In this document: positions 47,689 to 55,308 of the stretch, one piece after another
Position numbering within the stretch: the stretch's first letter is position 1
How the letters are laid out: every line of letters starts with the position of its first letter
Assembly: GCF_902859745.1 (NCBI RefSeq)
Contig: NZ_CADIJW010000003.1
Coordinates: 186,001 to 250,000, forward strand
Source of the DNA: Achromobacter dolens
GTDB lineage: Bacteria; Pseudomonadota; Gammaproteobacteria; Burkholderiales; Burkholderiaceae_B
Reading direction: 5' to 3'
Length of the DNA stretch: 64,000 bases
The notes under the pieces: generated by a model
Database searches by the model: none
Told to the model about the DNA's origin: nothing
The model's input: only the letters and a program-made list of their open reading frames with translations
Program-made: the position numbers and the translations under genes

Positions 47689-47702
47689 GGCATGGCAGTT
47701 GC
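47689..47702 (+). promoter_or_regulatory. Sigma-54 promoter of the glycine-zipper/DUF4142 operon
   Basis: AGGCATGGCAGTTGCTG: GG at 47689-47690, GC at 47701-47702, 40 bases before the ATG at 47742. Confidence 0.83.
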
Positions 47703-47741
47703 TGCCTTGGCCGCAACGTCCTTGAAGCCCAGGAGATTGCC

Positions 47742-48326
47742 ATGTCCTTGATCGTCGCCGCCCGTTTCCAGACTTTTGACGAAGCCCGCGAGGCCGCGCA
47801 GCGCCTGGGCCGCGAGGGATTCGATGAGGGCGATATCCATACGTTCTACATCAATACGGCCGGAGAACATGCGCGCTACCCGCTTGGCGGAGACCGCGTG
47901 GCGGATCCGGACGCGCGCGGCGCCCACATCGGCGCGCTGGCGGGAGCGGCGCTGGTGGGGATTGTGCTGGCGTTGGCGGGCGGGCTGGTGGCGTTGTGGG
48001 CCGGCGCGGCCATGCTGGTGGTGGCCGCGGCGGCCGGCGTCGGCGCTTACGTAGGCGCCCTGGGCGGGGCCTTGTGGATGGCGGGCAGGCGGCAACGCCG
48101 GCCCGCGGCCGCGGCCCCCCAGGCTCATCCGCCGTTGCGGCAGGCTGGGGTGATGCTGGCGCTGCCGGTCGCGCCGGAGCGGGAGTCGGCGGCGCGGCGC
48201 GTGCTGCGCGAAGCGGGGGGACACGACATCGAGCGGGCCCAGGGGCGATGGCTGGACGGCAAATGGGAAGACTTCGACCCGCTCAAGCCGCCCCGTCATG
48301 TCGAGGCGCCTTCCGTGACGCCATGA
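47742..48326 (+). CDS. Hypothetical membrane protein with glycine-zipper core
   Basis: 194 residues. The soluble N-terminal part (VAARFQTFDEAREAAQRLGREGF) looks like a ferredoxin-fold or SPOR-like domain of the kind found in general-stress proteins. Two adjacent hydrophobic, glycine/alanine-rich helices (about 68-125) resemble glycine zippers. A second soluble copy-like segment follows, including LREAGGHDIERAQGRW. AGGAG precedes the ATG. It is first in a two-gene sigma-54 operon with the DUF4142 gene 50 bases downstream. No precise family is claimed. Confidence 0.75.
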   Translation: MSLIVAARFQTFDEAREAAQRLGREGFDEGDIHTFYINTAGEHARYPLGGDRVADPDARGAHIGALAGAALVGIVLALAGGLVALWAGAAMLVVAAAAGVGAYVGALGGALWMAGRRQRRPAAAAPQAHPPLRQAGVMLALPVAPERESAARRVLREAGGHDIERAQGRWLDGKWEDFDPLKPPRHVEAPSVTP

Positions 48327-48376
48327 ACCGCCATGAATCGCCATGAAGCGCCCGTGGGGCGGGTAAGGAGAAGGTC

Positions 48377-48997
48377 ATGAACCAGAGGACTTTGTGGCAA
48401 GGGCTGGTGGCGGCCTGCCTGTTTTCGCTGTTGGCCGCGCCGCTGGCCGCGCGCGCGGCAGCCGTGTCGCCGGCGGACAGCCATTTCCTGCAGGCGGCCG
48501 CGGCGGTCGACGCATTCCAGGTCGAGGCGGCGAAACTGGCTGGCGAACGCGCTGGCAGCACCGAGGTCCACACGTTTGCCGCCAAGATGCAGGCTCGCTA
48601 CGCGGAGCTGGACCGCGAACTGCGGCAACTCGCGGATGACAGGAAGGTGGCGTTGCCGGGCAAGGCGGAGCCGTCCGACCAACGCACGCTGGAGGCGCTT
48701 GCGGGCAAGACCGGCCCGGCATTCGACGCGTTGTATGTCGAGCAGGTGGCGCTGCAGGCCCACGAAAAGGCCGAGAAGCTCTACCGCGCCGCGGCCGGGC
48801 AGGACGGCGACGCGAAAATCCGCGAGTTTGCCGCGCGCCACGTGTCCACCCTCGGCGACCACCTTGCGCTGGCGCGTGCGCTCAAGCGCGACCCGGCCGC
48901 CAACCCGGAGCGGATGCCGCCCGCGACGCCCGGCGAACCGCCGCCGGTGTCGCCCGCGGAACGAGCCGCGCCGGCCTCGGTGGCCCCCGGGAAATAG
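48377..48997 (+). CDS. Secreted DUF4142 protein
   Basis: 206 residues: signal peptide (AACLFSLLAAPLAARAAA), then the DUF4142 four-helix, ferritin-like region: DSHFLQAAAAVDAFQVEAAKLAGERAGSTEVHTFAAKMQ, and EFAARHVSTLGDHLALARAL at its end. A proline-rich tail follows. DUF4142 proteins are periplasmic, often stress-linked, with unknown chemistry. It is the second gene after the glycine-zipper protein; AAGGAG lies eleven bases before the ATG. Confidence 0.85.
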   Translation: MNQRTLWQGLVAACLFSLLAAPLAARAAAVSPADSHFLQAAAAVDAFQVEAAKLAGERAGSTEVHTFAAKMQARYAELDRELRQLADDRKVALPGKAEPSDQRTLEALAGKTGPAFDALYVEQVALQAHEKAEKLYRAAAGQDGDAKIREFAARHVSTLGDHLALARALKRDPAANPERMPPATPGEPPPVSPAERAAPASVAPGK

Positions 48998-49018
48998 CGC
49001 CCCGCGGGCGGGTGGGCG

Positions 49019-49906
49019 TCAGTCGCCCGCGCTGCCCGTGATCGGCAGCACGATGCCGGTGATGTAGCTGGCGCAGGCGGGCGAGGCCAGGAAGACATAG
49101 GCGGGCGAGATTTCCTCCGGCTGGGCGGGCCGGCCGAGATCCGTATTCTTGCCGAATGACTTGATGGCTTCGGCGTCCCTGTCGGCCGGGTTCAAGGGGG
49201 TCCATACCGGACCCGGCGCGACGGCGTTGACGCGGATGCCCTGCGGCGCCAGGTTGGACGCCAGCGCCCGGGTGAAGGCGTGGATGGCGCCCTTGCTGGT
49301 GGAGTAGTCAAGCAATCCGCCGCTGCCGCGCAGCCCGGTCACGGACCCCGTGTTGATGATGGCGGCCCCGGGTTGCAGGTACGCCAATGCGGCGCGCGCC
49401 ATGTAGAAATAGCCATGGATGTTGGTGCGCAGGGTCTTGTCCCACTTCTCATCGCTGATGTCCTGCAGCCGGTCGTCATGCTGCTGGTAGGCCGCGTTGT
49501 TCACCAGCACGTCGAGCCGGCCAAAGGCCTGCGCCGCCTGTTCCACGGCGCGCGTGCAGAAGGCGGATTCACGCACGTCGCCGGGCAGCAGCAGGCATCG
49601 CCGGCCTTCGGCCTCGACCGCGCGCTGCGTTTCACGGGCGTCTTCGTGCTCATCCAGATAGACCACCGCCACGTCCGCGCCTTCTCGCGCGAACAGCACG
49701 CTGACGGCGCGGCCGATGCCGGAATCACCGCCGGTGACGATGGCCGCCATGCCCGACAGCTTGCCGCTGCCACGATAGTCGGGCGCCTGGTACTGCGGCC
49801 GTAGCGCCATGTCGGCCTCCATGCCGGGCTTCGGCAAATGCTGGCCAGGCATGGGCGGGGTTGGGTGGGGCCGCGCGCCGGTCGCTGCCTTGTCGGATTG
49901 GGTCAT
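49019..49906 (-). CDS. SDR-family oxidoreductase (YghA/GSP39-like)
   Basis: 295-residue short-chain dehydrogenase with the extended N-terminus of the general-stress subgroup (PPMPGQHLPKPGMEADMALRPQY). The nucleotide fold is AAIVTGGDSGIGRAVSVLFAREGADVAVVYL; the NNAA motif is VLVNNAAYQQ; catalytic Ser-Tyr-Lys appear in IINTGSVTGLRG and LDYSTSKGAIHAF. Likely NADPH-dependent with aldehyde or quinone substrates; true substrate unknown. ATG 49906 has GGGAG upstream. A sigma-54 promoter precedes it. Confidence 0.9.
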   Translation of the reverse strand: MTQSDKAATGARPHPTPPMPGQHLPKPGMEADMALRPQYQAPDYRGSGKLSGMAAIVTGGDSGIGRAVSVLFAREGADVAVVYLDEHEDARETQRAVEAEGRRCLLLPGDVRESAFCTRAVEQAAQAFGRLDVLVNNAAYQQHDDRLQDISDEKWDKTLRTNIHGYFYMARAALAYLQPGAAIINTGSVTGLRGSGGLLDYSTSKGAIHAFTRALASNLAPQGIRVNAVAPGPVWTPLNPADRDAEAIKSFGKNTDLGRPAQPEEISPAYVFLASPACASYITGIVLPITGSAGD

Positions 49907-49957
49907 GCCGGTCTCCCTCGAAGTAACGGACGCGGTTGCGTCCTCGAAGGAGTCCAA

Positions 49958-49971
49958 GCAACTGTTGTGCC
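49958..49971 (-). promoter_or_regulatory. Sigma-54 promoter of the SDR gene
   Basis: Minus strand GGGCACAACAGTTGCTT: -24 GG at 49971/49970, -12 GC at 49959/49958. Predicted start near 49946, 40 bases before the SDR ATG. Confidence 0.83.
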
Positions 49972-50014
49972 CGCCCGCGCGTTCCGGGGCCGCACCGGTC
50001 GGATGCGCCTGAGG

Positions 50015-50356
50015 CTATTGGCGGCCGACCACAACGCCGAACAGGAAAGCGGCGCCCGCCACCAGGCCGATCGCCTGCCATGGGCGCGCATGGATGTACT
50101 GCTCGGTGCAGTCGATGGTCTCGCGCACCATGTCCTGGGCGCTGTCGGAGGCATCGCGCAGGCTGTGGCGCGTGTCGCGCAATTGCTCGGCCAGGCGGGC
50201 CTTGAGCGCCTCCAGATCGGTGGCCGAGGCGTCGCTCAAAGTGGCCTCGAGGTCGTCGATCCAACTTTCAGGGTGGCGCCGCCGGCGGCGCGCGCCGCGA
50301 TCGTCAGGACCGTTCTCGGGGAAATCCGAAGGCAGGGGCGTATGGGTATTGGCCAT
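50015..50356 (-). CDS. DUF883 (ElaB/YqjD-like) membrane-anchored protein
   Basis: 113 residues. A basic, polar N-terminus (ARRRRRHPESW) precedes an amphipathic helical region (LEALKARLAEQLRDTRHSLRDASDSAQDMVRE) and the DUF883 C-terminal anchor (YIHARPWQAIGLVAGAAFLFGVVVG). In Escherichia coli, ElaB and YqjD are stationary-phase proteins that bind ribosomes at the inner membrane. GGAG precedes ATG 50356. No perfect -24/-12 element was found upstream, unlike its neighbours. Confidence 0.88.
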   Translation of the reverse strand: MANTHTPLPSDFPENGPDDRGARRRRRHPESWIDDLEATLSDASATDLEALKARLAEQLRDTRHSLRDASDSAQDMVRETIDCTEQYIHARPWQAIGLVAGAAFLFGVVVGRQ

Positions 50357-50514
50357 GGGAAAACTCCAGAAGTGAATGTTCGTTTTACCGGGGAACCGCC
50401 GTTCCTGCGCGGGTTGCCACATCCGCTTGCAATTTGGGCGGGCGATGCGCAGTGTCCGGCTCAACCATGCCGTAGCATGGATCTACATACATCGGAATCA
50501 TTGGGAGCGCGCAG

Positions 50515-50760
50515 ATGACATCCTCCAGACCTTCCGGCCGCAAGGCGGCAACCACCCCGGCAGAGCATGACGGCGCCAAAGTGCTGCCACCGCGAGGGCC
50601 GGTCGATGTGCCGCGACAGCCGGCCAAGCCCACCGCGTCCACGCCGGACGAAGCGGCGCGCGATGGCCGCCGGGTGGCCGACGACAAGACCGAATCGAAT
50701 TGGGCCGACAACGCCAAGCCGCAACCTCGCGCCAAGAACGCCCGTTCCTCGATTCTGTGA
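50515..50760 (+). CDS. Small hydrophilic disordered protein
   Basis: 81 residues without hydrophobic segments: repeated Pro, Lys, Arg, Asp (KVLPPRGPVDVPRQPAKP, DEAARDGRRVADDKTESNWA). It resembles the other small polar proteins of this region in composition but shows no clear sequence repeat with them. GGGAG lies seven bases before the ATG. It is divergent from the DUF883 gene; the 158-base gap lacks a convincing sigma-54 element. Confidence 0.72.
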   Translation: MTSSRPSGRKAATTPAEHDGAKVLPPRGPVDVPRQPAKPTASTPDEAARDGRRVADDKTESNWADNAKPQPRAKNARSSIL

Positions 50761-50776
50761 AGGCCCGCGGCATTCG

Positions 50777-51811
50777 TCATGGCGTGGTCCGCAGGAACGC
50801 CAGCAGGCGGCGCTCGTCGGCATCCAGGCCGCGCGGGCCGGGCGGCGCCGGCGCCTTGGGCGGCAGCTTTCCGGCCAGGTAGGCCTCGATAATGGAGGGA
50901 TGCACGTAGCAGGCGCGGCAGACCGCGGGCGTATTGGCCAGCCGCTGCGCCACCTGCCGGATCACGTCGACGACTTCCTGCCGCGCCTGCCGCTCGTCGA
51001 CGTAGGGGCGGGCCTGCAGCGCCGCGAACGCCAGCGCCGAGCCGGCCCAGGTGCGGTAATGCTTGGCGGTGAAATCGGCCGCGCCGGCCTCGCGCAGGTA
51101 CGCGTTCACCGCCTCCGAATCGATGCCGTGGGCGCTGCCGTCGGCGTCCAGGTACTGGAACAATTGCTGGCCTGGAATGTCCAGGCAGCGCTTGATGATC
51201 CGCGCGATGCGCCGGTCCCTGACCGTGACATCGTGCGCGACGCCGCTCTTGCCGCGGAAACGGAATCGCAACTGGTCGCCGCTGACGTGCGCGTGCCGCC
51301 GTGTCAGCGTGGTCAGGCCATAGGATTTGTTGGTGCGGGCGTATTCACGGTAGCCGATGCGGATCAGCGTGTCTTCCAGCAGTTGCACCACGACCGCCAC
51401 CACTTTGGCCCGAGGCAGGCCCGGCGCCTGCAGGTCCCGTCGCACCTGGCGCCGGATGCGGGGTAGCCGGGCGCCGAATTCGCTCAGGCTCTGGTATTTG
51501 TCGGCATCGCGCAGACGCGCCCAGGCGGGATGGTAGCGGTATTGCTTGCGGCCGCGGGCGTCACGGCCGGTGGCCTGGAGGTGGCCGCGCGGGTCGGGGC
51601 AGATCCACACATCCTCATAGGCGGGCGGGATCGCCAGCGCGCGGATGCGGGCCAGTTCCGCGGCGCGGCGGATGCGCCTGCCCGCGGTATCCAGGTAATG
51701 GAAGGTCGTGCCATTGACCCGCACCCGGGAATAGCCCGGCGTGGTGTCGTCCAGGTAGATCAGCGCGTCGTCGGCGGCGCTGGCCGTCGGCTGCGGGTTG
51801 CGGTTTGCCAT
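50777..51811 (-). CDS. DNA topoisomerase IB (poxvirus type)
   Basis: 344-residue type IB topoisomerase, relaxing supercoils through a 3'-phosphotyrosine. Motifs: FHYLDTAGRRIRRAAELARIRALAIPPAYEDVW, GRKQYRYHPAW, NKSYGLTTLTRRH, and active-site residues in FTAKHYRTWAGS (Lys/Arg region) and the catalytic tyrosine in CRACYVHPSIIEAY (about Tyr302). GGAGG lies four bases before ATG 51811. Such genes in bacteria often belong to stress regulons, and a perfect sigma-54 promoter precedes this one. Confidence 0.92.
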   Translation of the reverse strand: MANRNPQPTASAADDALIYLDDTTPGYSRVRVNGTTFHYLDTAGRRIRRAAELARIRALAIPPAYEDVWICPDPRGHLQATGRDARGRKQYRYHPAWARLRDADKYQSLSEFGARLPRIRRQVRRDLQAPGLPRAKVVAVVVQLLEDTLIRIGYREYARTNKSYGLTTLTRRHAHVSGDQLRFRFRGKSGVAHDVTVRDRRIARIIKRCLDIPGQQLFQYLDADGSAHGIDSEAVNAYLREAGAADFTAKHYRTWAGSALAFAALQARPYVDERQARQEVVDVIRQVAQRLANTPAVCRACYVHPSIIEAYLAGKLPPKAPAPPGPRGLDADERRLLAFLRTTP

Positions 51812-51842
51812 CTTTCCTCCAGCAATCGGCGCCAGCGCCGGA

Positions 51843-51856
51843 GCAAATGCCGTGCC
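51843..51856 (-). promoter_or_regulatory. Sigma-54 promoter of the topoisomerase IB gene
   Basis: Minus strand GGGCACGGCATTTGCTC: -24 GG at 51856/51855, -12 GC at 51844/51843. Predicted start about 20 bases before the ATG. Confidence 0.84.
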
Positions 51857-51905
51857 CGGCTTGCGCCTGGCCGGATTGCTCCCTCCATTGCCCCCGCCAT
51901 GCGCG

Positions 51906-51919
51906 GGCACGCCACTTGC
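51906..51919 (+). promoter_or_regulatory. Sigma-54 promoter of the PfpI operon
   Basis: GGGCACGCCACTTGCTG: GG at 51906-51907, GC at 51918-51919, 35 bases before the PfpI ATG at 51954. Divergent from the topoisomerase promoter. Confidence 0.85.
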
Positions 51920-51953
51920 TGTCCCGGTCCTTGCCACAGACAGGGAGTTTCGA

Positions 51954-52502
51954 ATGACCAAGACATTGCAGGATTTCAACGTCGCCATCCTGGTGGTGGA
52001 TGGCTTTGAACAGGTGGAACTGACCGAGCCGCGCGACGCGCTGCAGCAGCAGGGCGCGCGCACGGTGGTCGTGTCGGCCCGCCGCGGGCCCGTACAGGGG
52101 ATGCACCATCACGACAAGGGCGAGTCGGTCGAGGCCGACCTGATGTTTGCCGAGGCCCAGCCGGAGCGGTTCGACGCCGTGCTGCTGCCGGGCGGCGTGG
52201 TCAACGCCGACGAGATCCGCCTGCATCCCGAGGCGCGCGCCTTCGTGCGCGCCATGCATGAGGCCGGCAAGCCTGTGGCGGTGATCTGCCATGGCGCCTG
52301 GCTGCTGATTTCCGCAGGACTGGTCAAGGGACGCAAGCTGACCAGTTGGCCCTCGTTGGCCGACGACCTGCGCAACGCCGGCGCGGAGTGGGTCGATCAG
52401 GAAGTGGTAGTGGATGGCCGCTGGATCAGCAGCCGCAAGCCGGACGACATCCCCGCATTCAACCGCGAGCTGTCGCGTGTTTTCGCGCTGACGCGCCAGT
52501 GA
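51954..52502 (+). CDS. DJ-1/PfpI family protein (YhbO-like)
   Basis: 182 residues. The fold is recognised by VAILVVDGFEQVELTEPRDAL with the conserved glutamate, FDAVLLPGGVVNADEIRLHPEA and the nucleophile elbow PVAVICHGAWLLISAGLVKGRKLTSWPSL with the catalytic cysteine followed by histidine. This is the PfpI/YhbO group, linked to stress resistance and repair of glyoxal-damaged proteins. GGGAG lies just upstream of the ATG. It leads a probable three-gene operon. Confidence 0.9.
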   Translation: MTKTLQDFNVAILVVDGFEQVELTEPRDALQQQGARTVVVSARRGPVQGMHHHDKGESVEADLMFAEAQPERFDAVLLPGGVVNADEIRLHPEARAFVRAMHEAGKPVAVICHGAWLLISAGLVKGRKLTSWPSLADDLRNAGAEWVDQEVVVDGRWISSRKPDDIPAFNRELSRVFALTRQ

Positions 52503-52578
52503 GCGTCAGCGCATCGGGCAAGGGGCGAACCGGGGAATTCCGGCCGCGCGCCAAGCAACATTTTTACAGGAGCAAGCC

Positions 52579-52743
52579 ATGCCTTACCTTCAGCACTTGC
52601 ACGTTCCGCCCAAGCCGGAGCCGATCCCGCCGGGGTCGCCACCGGGTGACCTGCCGGTCGATCCCGATACCGACGAGCCCGAAGTGGACCTGCCGCCGCT
52701 CGAGCCGTCCCATCCCGCAAAGACGCGTCGGACGATCCACTGA
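52579..52743 (+). CDS. 54-residue proline/aspartate-rich protein
   Basis: A short gene with a firm start: CAGGAG lies six bases before the ATG. The product MPYLQHLHVPPKPEPIP continues with PPG, PDTDEPEVDLPPLEP and ends in a basic KTRRTIH tail. It is acidic, proline-rich and predicted disordered. It lies 76 bases after the PfpI gene and 44 before the DUF3309 gene, so it is probably co-transcribed. No family is recognised. Confidence 0.72.
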   Translation: MPYLQHLHVPPKPEPIPPGSPPGDLPVDPDTDEPEVDLPPLEPSHPAKTRRTIH

Positions 52744-52787
52744 TTGCCCTCTTGCCTGCGCATCAACCAAGAACAAACGGAGCCATC

Positions 52788-52940
52788 ATGTCTACCATTC
52801 TGTTGATCATCCTGATCCTGCTGCTGATCGGCGCGGTGCCCGCCTGGCCATATAGCCGCGGGTGGGGCTATTACCCCAGCGGCCTGCTGGGCATCGTGCT
52901 CGTGGTGCTGATCGTGCTGCTGCTGACAGGGCGCATATAG
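52788..52940 (+). CDS. DUF3309 family mini membrane protein
   Basis: 50 residues, almost entirely the DUF3309 pattern: MSTILLIILILLLIGAVPAW, then PYSRGWGYYPSGLLG and a second hydrophobic helix ending LLTGRI. These tiny two-helix proteins are widespread in proteobacteria; function unknown, probably membrane stress. CGGAG lies five bases before the ATG. Last gene of the sigma-54-driven PfpI operon. Confidence 0.85.
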   Translation: MSTILLIILILLLIGAVPAWPYSRGWGYYPSGLLGIVLVVLIVLLLTGRI

Positions 52941-53046
52941 CGCGGGGCCGGGCCGGATCGCGAGGACCGCCCGGCCGAACGCGCAGCCGGTCCGCACCGC
53001 CGCGCGGCGGTGGTTCAGGCGGGTTGCCGCGCCGCGTGCCGGCGCT

Positions 53047-54228
53047 TCAGGCGTGCTCTTGCGCCGCGCGAGCGCGCGCCTGAGCGGCCTGCCGGCCACG
53101 GTGCCGCAATCGGCGGCGGCTGACCCAGATGACCAGCCCGGTGACAAAGAACAGCAGCGGCAGCAGGCCGAGGACGGCCGTCAGGATGCGGGTCGGCAGG
53201 CCATAGAGACTGCCGGAATGCAGCGGGAACATCACCGCCAGGAAACGCTGGGCAGTCGTGCCTGATATCGGGTCGGCGCGCGACAGCAGTTCGCCGCCGC
53301 GCATCGCCAGGAACAGACGCAACGTGCCGACCGGCTGCCAGTCGTCGGCACGGCGCACCCGTGCCTGGTAGACGCCGCGCGCCGGGTCGCGGCGCAGCAT
53401 GACCAGCGTGGCGTCCGCCGGCGCCAGGGCGCGCGCCTTGGCGCCGGCGCCATCCCAACCGATTTCGGATTCGCCCGCGGCCAGCGGCGCCTGTGTGGCG
53501 GCGCGCGCGTCGGCGGGCAGGGTCGCGACGCTGGCGACCAGTTGCCGGCCCAGTTGCGGCAGGCCCATGAAGAAGCCGCTGCCGGCCACCACCAGCAGGA
53601 ACAGCGCCGATACCAGCCCCGCGGCGCGATGCAGTTCGTAGCTGGTGCGGAAGGCGCCGACGCCCCGCGTGACCGTGACCGAGCGGCGCCAGTGACCGGG
53701 TCGCGGCCATGCCAGGTAGATGCCGGCCAGCAGCAATGCCACCCAGACGACGGCGAGCCAGCCCAGCACTTCACGACCGGTCTTGCCTTGCAGCAGGGTC
53801 ATGTGCCAGCGCAACAGCAGCGGCATCAGGTGGGCGCGGTCCAGCGTGACCGCATCGCGGTCGCGGCTGGCCAGCAACAGGCCGGAACAGGCGTCCACGC
53901 CGGCTTCGTTGTCGGCGGTGGACGCGTGCTTGAATTGCACCCGATAACTGTCGGCCGGCGCCTGGGGCAGGGTGACGGCGGCGATCGTGGCGCCGGGCCA
54001 GGCCTGCTCGACCGCGCGGGCCGCGGCCGAAGGCGGCAGCGGCGCGGCGCAGACGCCCGCGGCGTTGCGCAGCATGGCGCTGTTCAGCCAGCCGTCAAGC
54101 TCGTGGTCGAAGGTCAGCAGGCTGCCGCTCAGACCCGCCAGCACCAGCACGCTTCCCAGGATCAGCCCTGTCCAGCGGTGCAGGAATGACACGGCGGAGC
54201 GCAGGGACTTGCGGAGCTTGGCTTTCAT
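53047..54228 (-). CDS. PepSY-associated transmembrane protein
   Basis: 393 residues with four main membrane segments of the PepSY_TM family: SAVSFLHRWTGLILGSVLVLAGLSGSLL at the start, then LRWHMTLLQG with an HMTLL motif, SYELHRAAGLVSALFLLVVAGSG, and a last helix LGLLPLLFFVTGLVIWVSRRR. Conserved histidines in the helices could bind haem. The family includes proteins that reduce iron-siderophores (FoxB/PiuB), and a TonB receptor gene is 7 kb away, but no direct link is visible. Confidence 0.85.
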   Translation of the reverse strand: MKAKLRKSLRSAVSFLHRWTGLILGSVLVLAGLSGSLLTFDHELDGWLNSAMLRNAAGVCAAPLPPSAAARAVEQAWPGATIAAVTLPQAPADSYRVQFKHASTADNEAGVDACSGLLLASRDRDAVTLDRAHLMPLLLRWHMTLLQGKTGREVLGWLAVVWVALLLAGIYLAWPRPGHWRRSVTVTRGVGAFRTSYELHRAAGLVSALFLLVVAGSGFFMGLPQLGRQLVASVATLPADARAATQAPLAAGESEIGWDGAGAKARALAPADATLVMLRRDPARGVYQARVRRADDWQPVGTLRLFLAMRGGELLSRADPISGTTAQRFLAVMFPLHSGSLYGLPTRILTAVLGLLPLLFFVTGLVIWVSRRRLRHRGRQAAQARARAAQEHA

Positions 54229-54339
54229 GGGGCGTTCAATGGCGGCGACGGCGGGTGGCGCGCAATTGTACCGAGGCGTAATATCTGGCGGCGCTTTTTT
54301 GGCGCCATTGCAGTTTCACCGCCTCCGAGCCGTAGCGAC

Positions 54340-55284
54340 ATGAAGATCCCCCTGTTGATATTGATTGAAAGCGTGCATGATTTCCTGCCGGTCATCGAAG
54401 ACCGCGGCTTTCGCTGCATTCTTGCCACCACGTCCGAACAGCGCGCCCAGGCCATCCGCGACCACGCCGACGAGATCCGCGTGGTGCTGACGCGGGGCGC
54501 CACCGGCTTTTACGCCGAGGAGATGGCGGCCCTGCCCAGGCTCGAGCTGATCTGTTCGCTGGGGGTCGGCTTCGAGAACATCGACCTGGCCGCCGCCCGC
54601 GCGCGCGGCGTGCGGGTGACGCATGGCCCCGGCGCCAATGCCACCTCGGTGGCCGATCACGCCATGGCGCTGCTGCTGGGCGCCGCCCGTCACCTGCCGC
54701 AGGCCGACGCCTGGGTGCGGCAGGGGCACTGGAATGGCTTCATGGGGCCGCAGGTCTCGGGCAAGCGCCTGGGCATCGTGGGCCTGGGCACCATCGGCCA
54801 GGAGATCGCCAAGCGCGGCGCCCACGGCTTCGGCATGACGGTCGGCTACTACAACCGGCGGCCGCGCCCCGAGAGCGGCTACACCTATTACGACAGCGCG
54901 CTGGCGCTGGCCGAGGCCAGCGACTTCCTGGTGGTGGCGACGCCGGGCGGCGCCGACACGCGGCACCTGGTGAACGCGGCCGTGCTCGAGGCGCTGGGAC
55001 CGCAGGGCTATCTGGTGAACATCGCGCGCGGCAGCGTGGTCGACACCGAGGCGTTGATCGCCGCCTTGGCCGGCCGCCGCATCGCGGGCGCCGGGCTGGA
55101 CGTGGTCGAAGGCGAACCGGTGGTGCCACCGGCGCTGCTGAAGCTGGACAACGTGGTATTGACCCCTCACAGCGCGGGGCGCTCGCCGGAAGCGGTGTCG
55201 GCGACGGTGGCGCTGTTCCTGGAGAACGCCACCGCGCATTTCGCCGGCAAGCCGGTGCTGACGCCGGTGCCGCAGCAGGGCTGA
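54340..55284 (+). CDS. D-2-hydroxyacid dehydrogenase
   Basis: 314-residue NAD(P)-dependent dehydrogenase. The nucleotide fold is KRLGIVGLGTIGQEIAKRG; catalytic residues are Arg in VNIARGSVVDTEAL, Glu in LDVVEGEPVVPP and His in VVLTPHSAGRSPEA. The N-terminal ICSLGVGFENIDLAAARARGVRVTHGPGANATSVADHAM is typical of the glyoxylate/hydroxypyruvate reductase branch. Substrate is likely glyoxylate or hydroxypyruvate. It is divergent from the PepSY gene. Confidence 0.9.
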   Translation: MKIPLLILIESVHDFLPVIEDRGFRCILATTSEQRAQAIRDHADEIRVVLTRGATGFYAEEMAALPRLELICSLGVGFENIDLAAARARGVRVTHGPGANATSVADHAMALLLGAARHLPQADAWVRQGHWNGFMGPQVSGKRLGIVGLGTIGQEIAKRGAHGFGMTVGYYNRRPRPESGYTYYDSALALAEASDFLVVATPGGADTRHLVNAAVLEALGPQGYLVNIARGSVVDTEALIAALAGRRIAGAGLDVVEGEPVVPPALLKLDNVVLTPHSAGRSPEAVSATVALFLENATAHFAGKPVLTPVPQQG

Positions 55285-55308
55285 GGCGCCGACGGCATCG
55301 GGCGATGG

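Noticed and set aside
50434-50450. GG-N10-GC sequence upstream of the 81-residue gene
   Set aside because: The spacing fits, but the -24 reads GGCGG and the -12 ATGCGC; flanking matches are too poor for a sigma-54 promoter.
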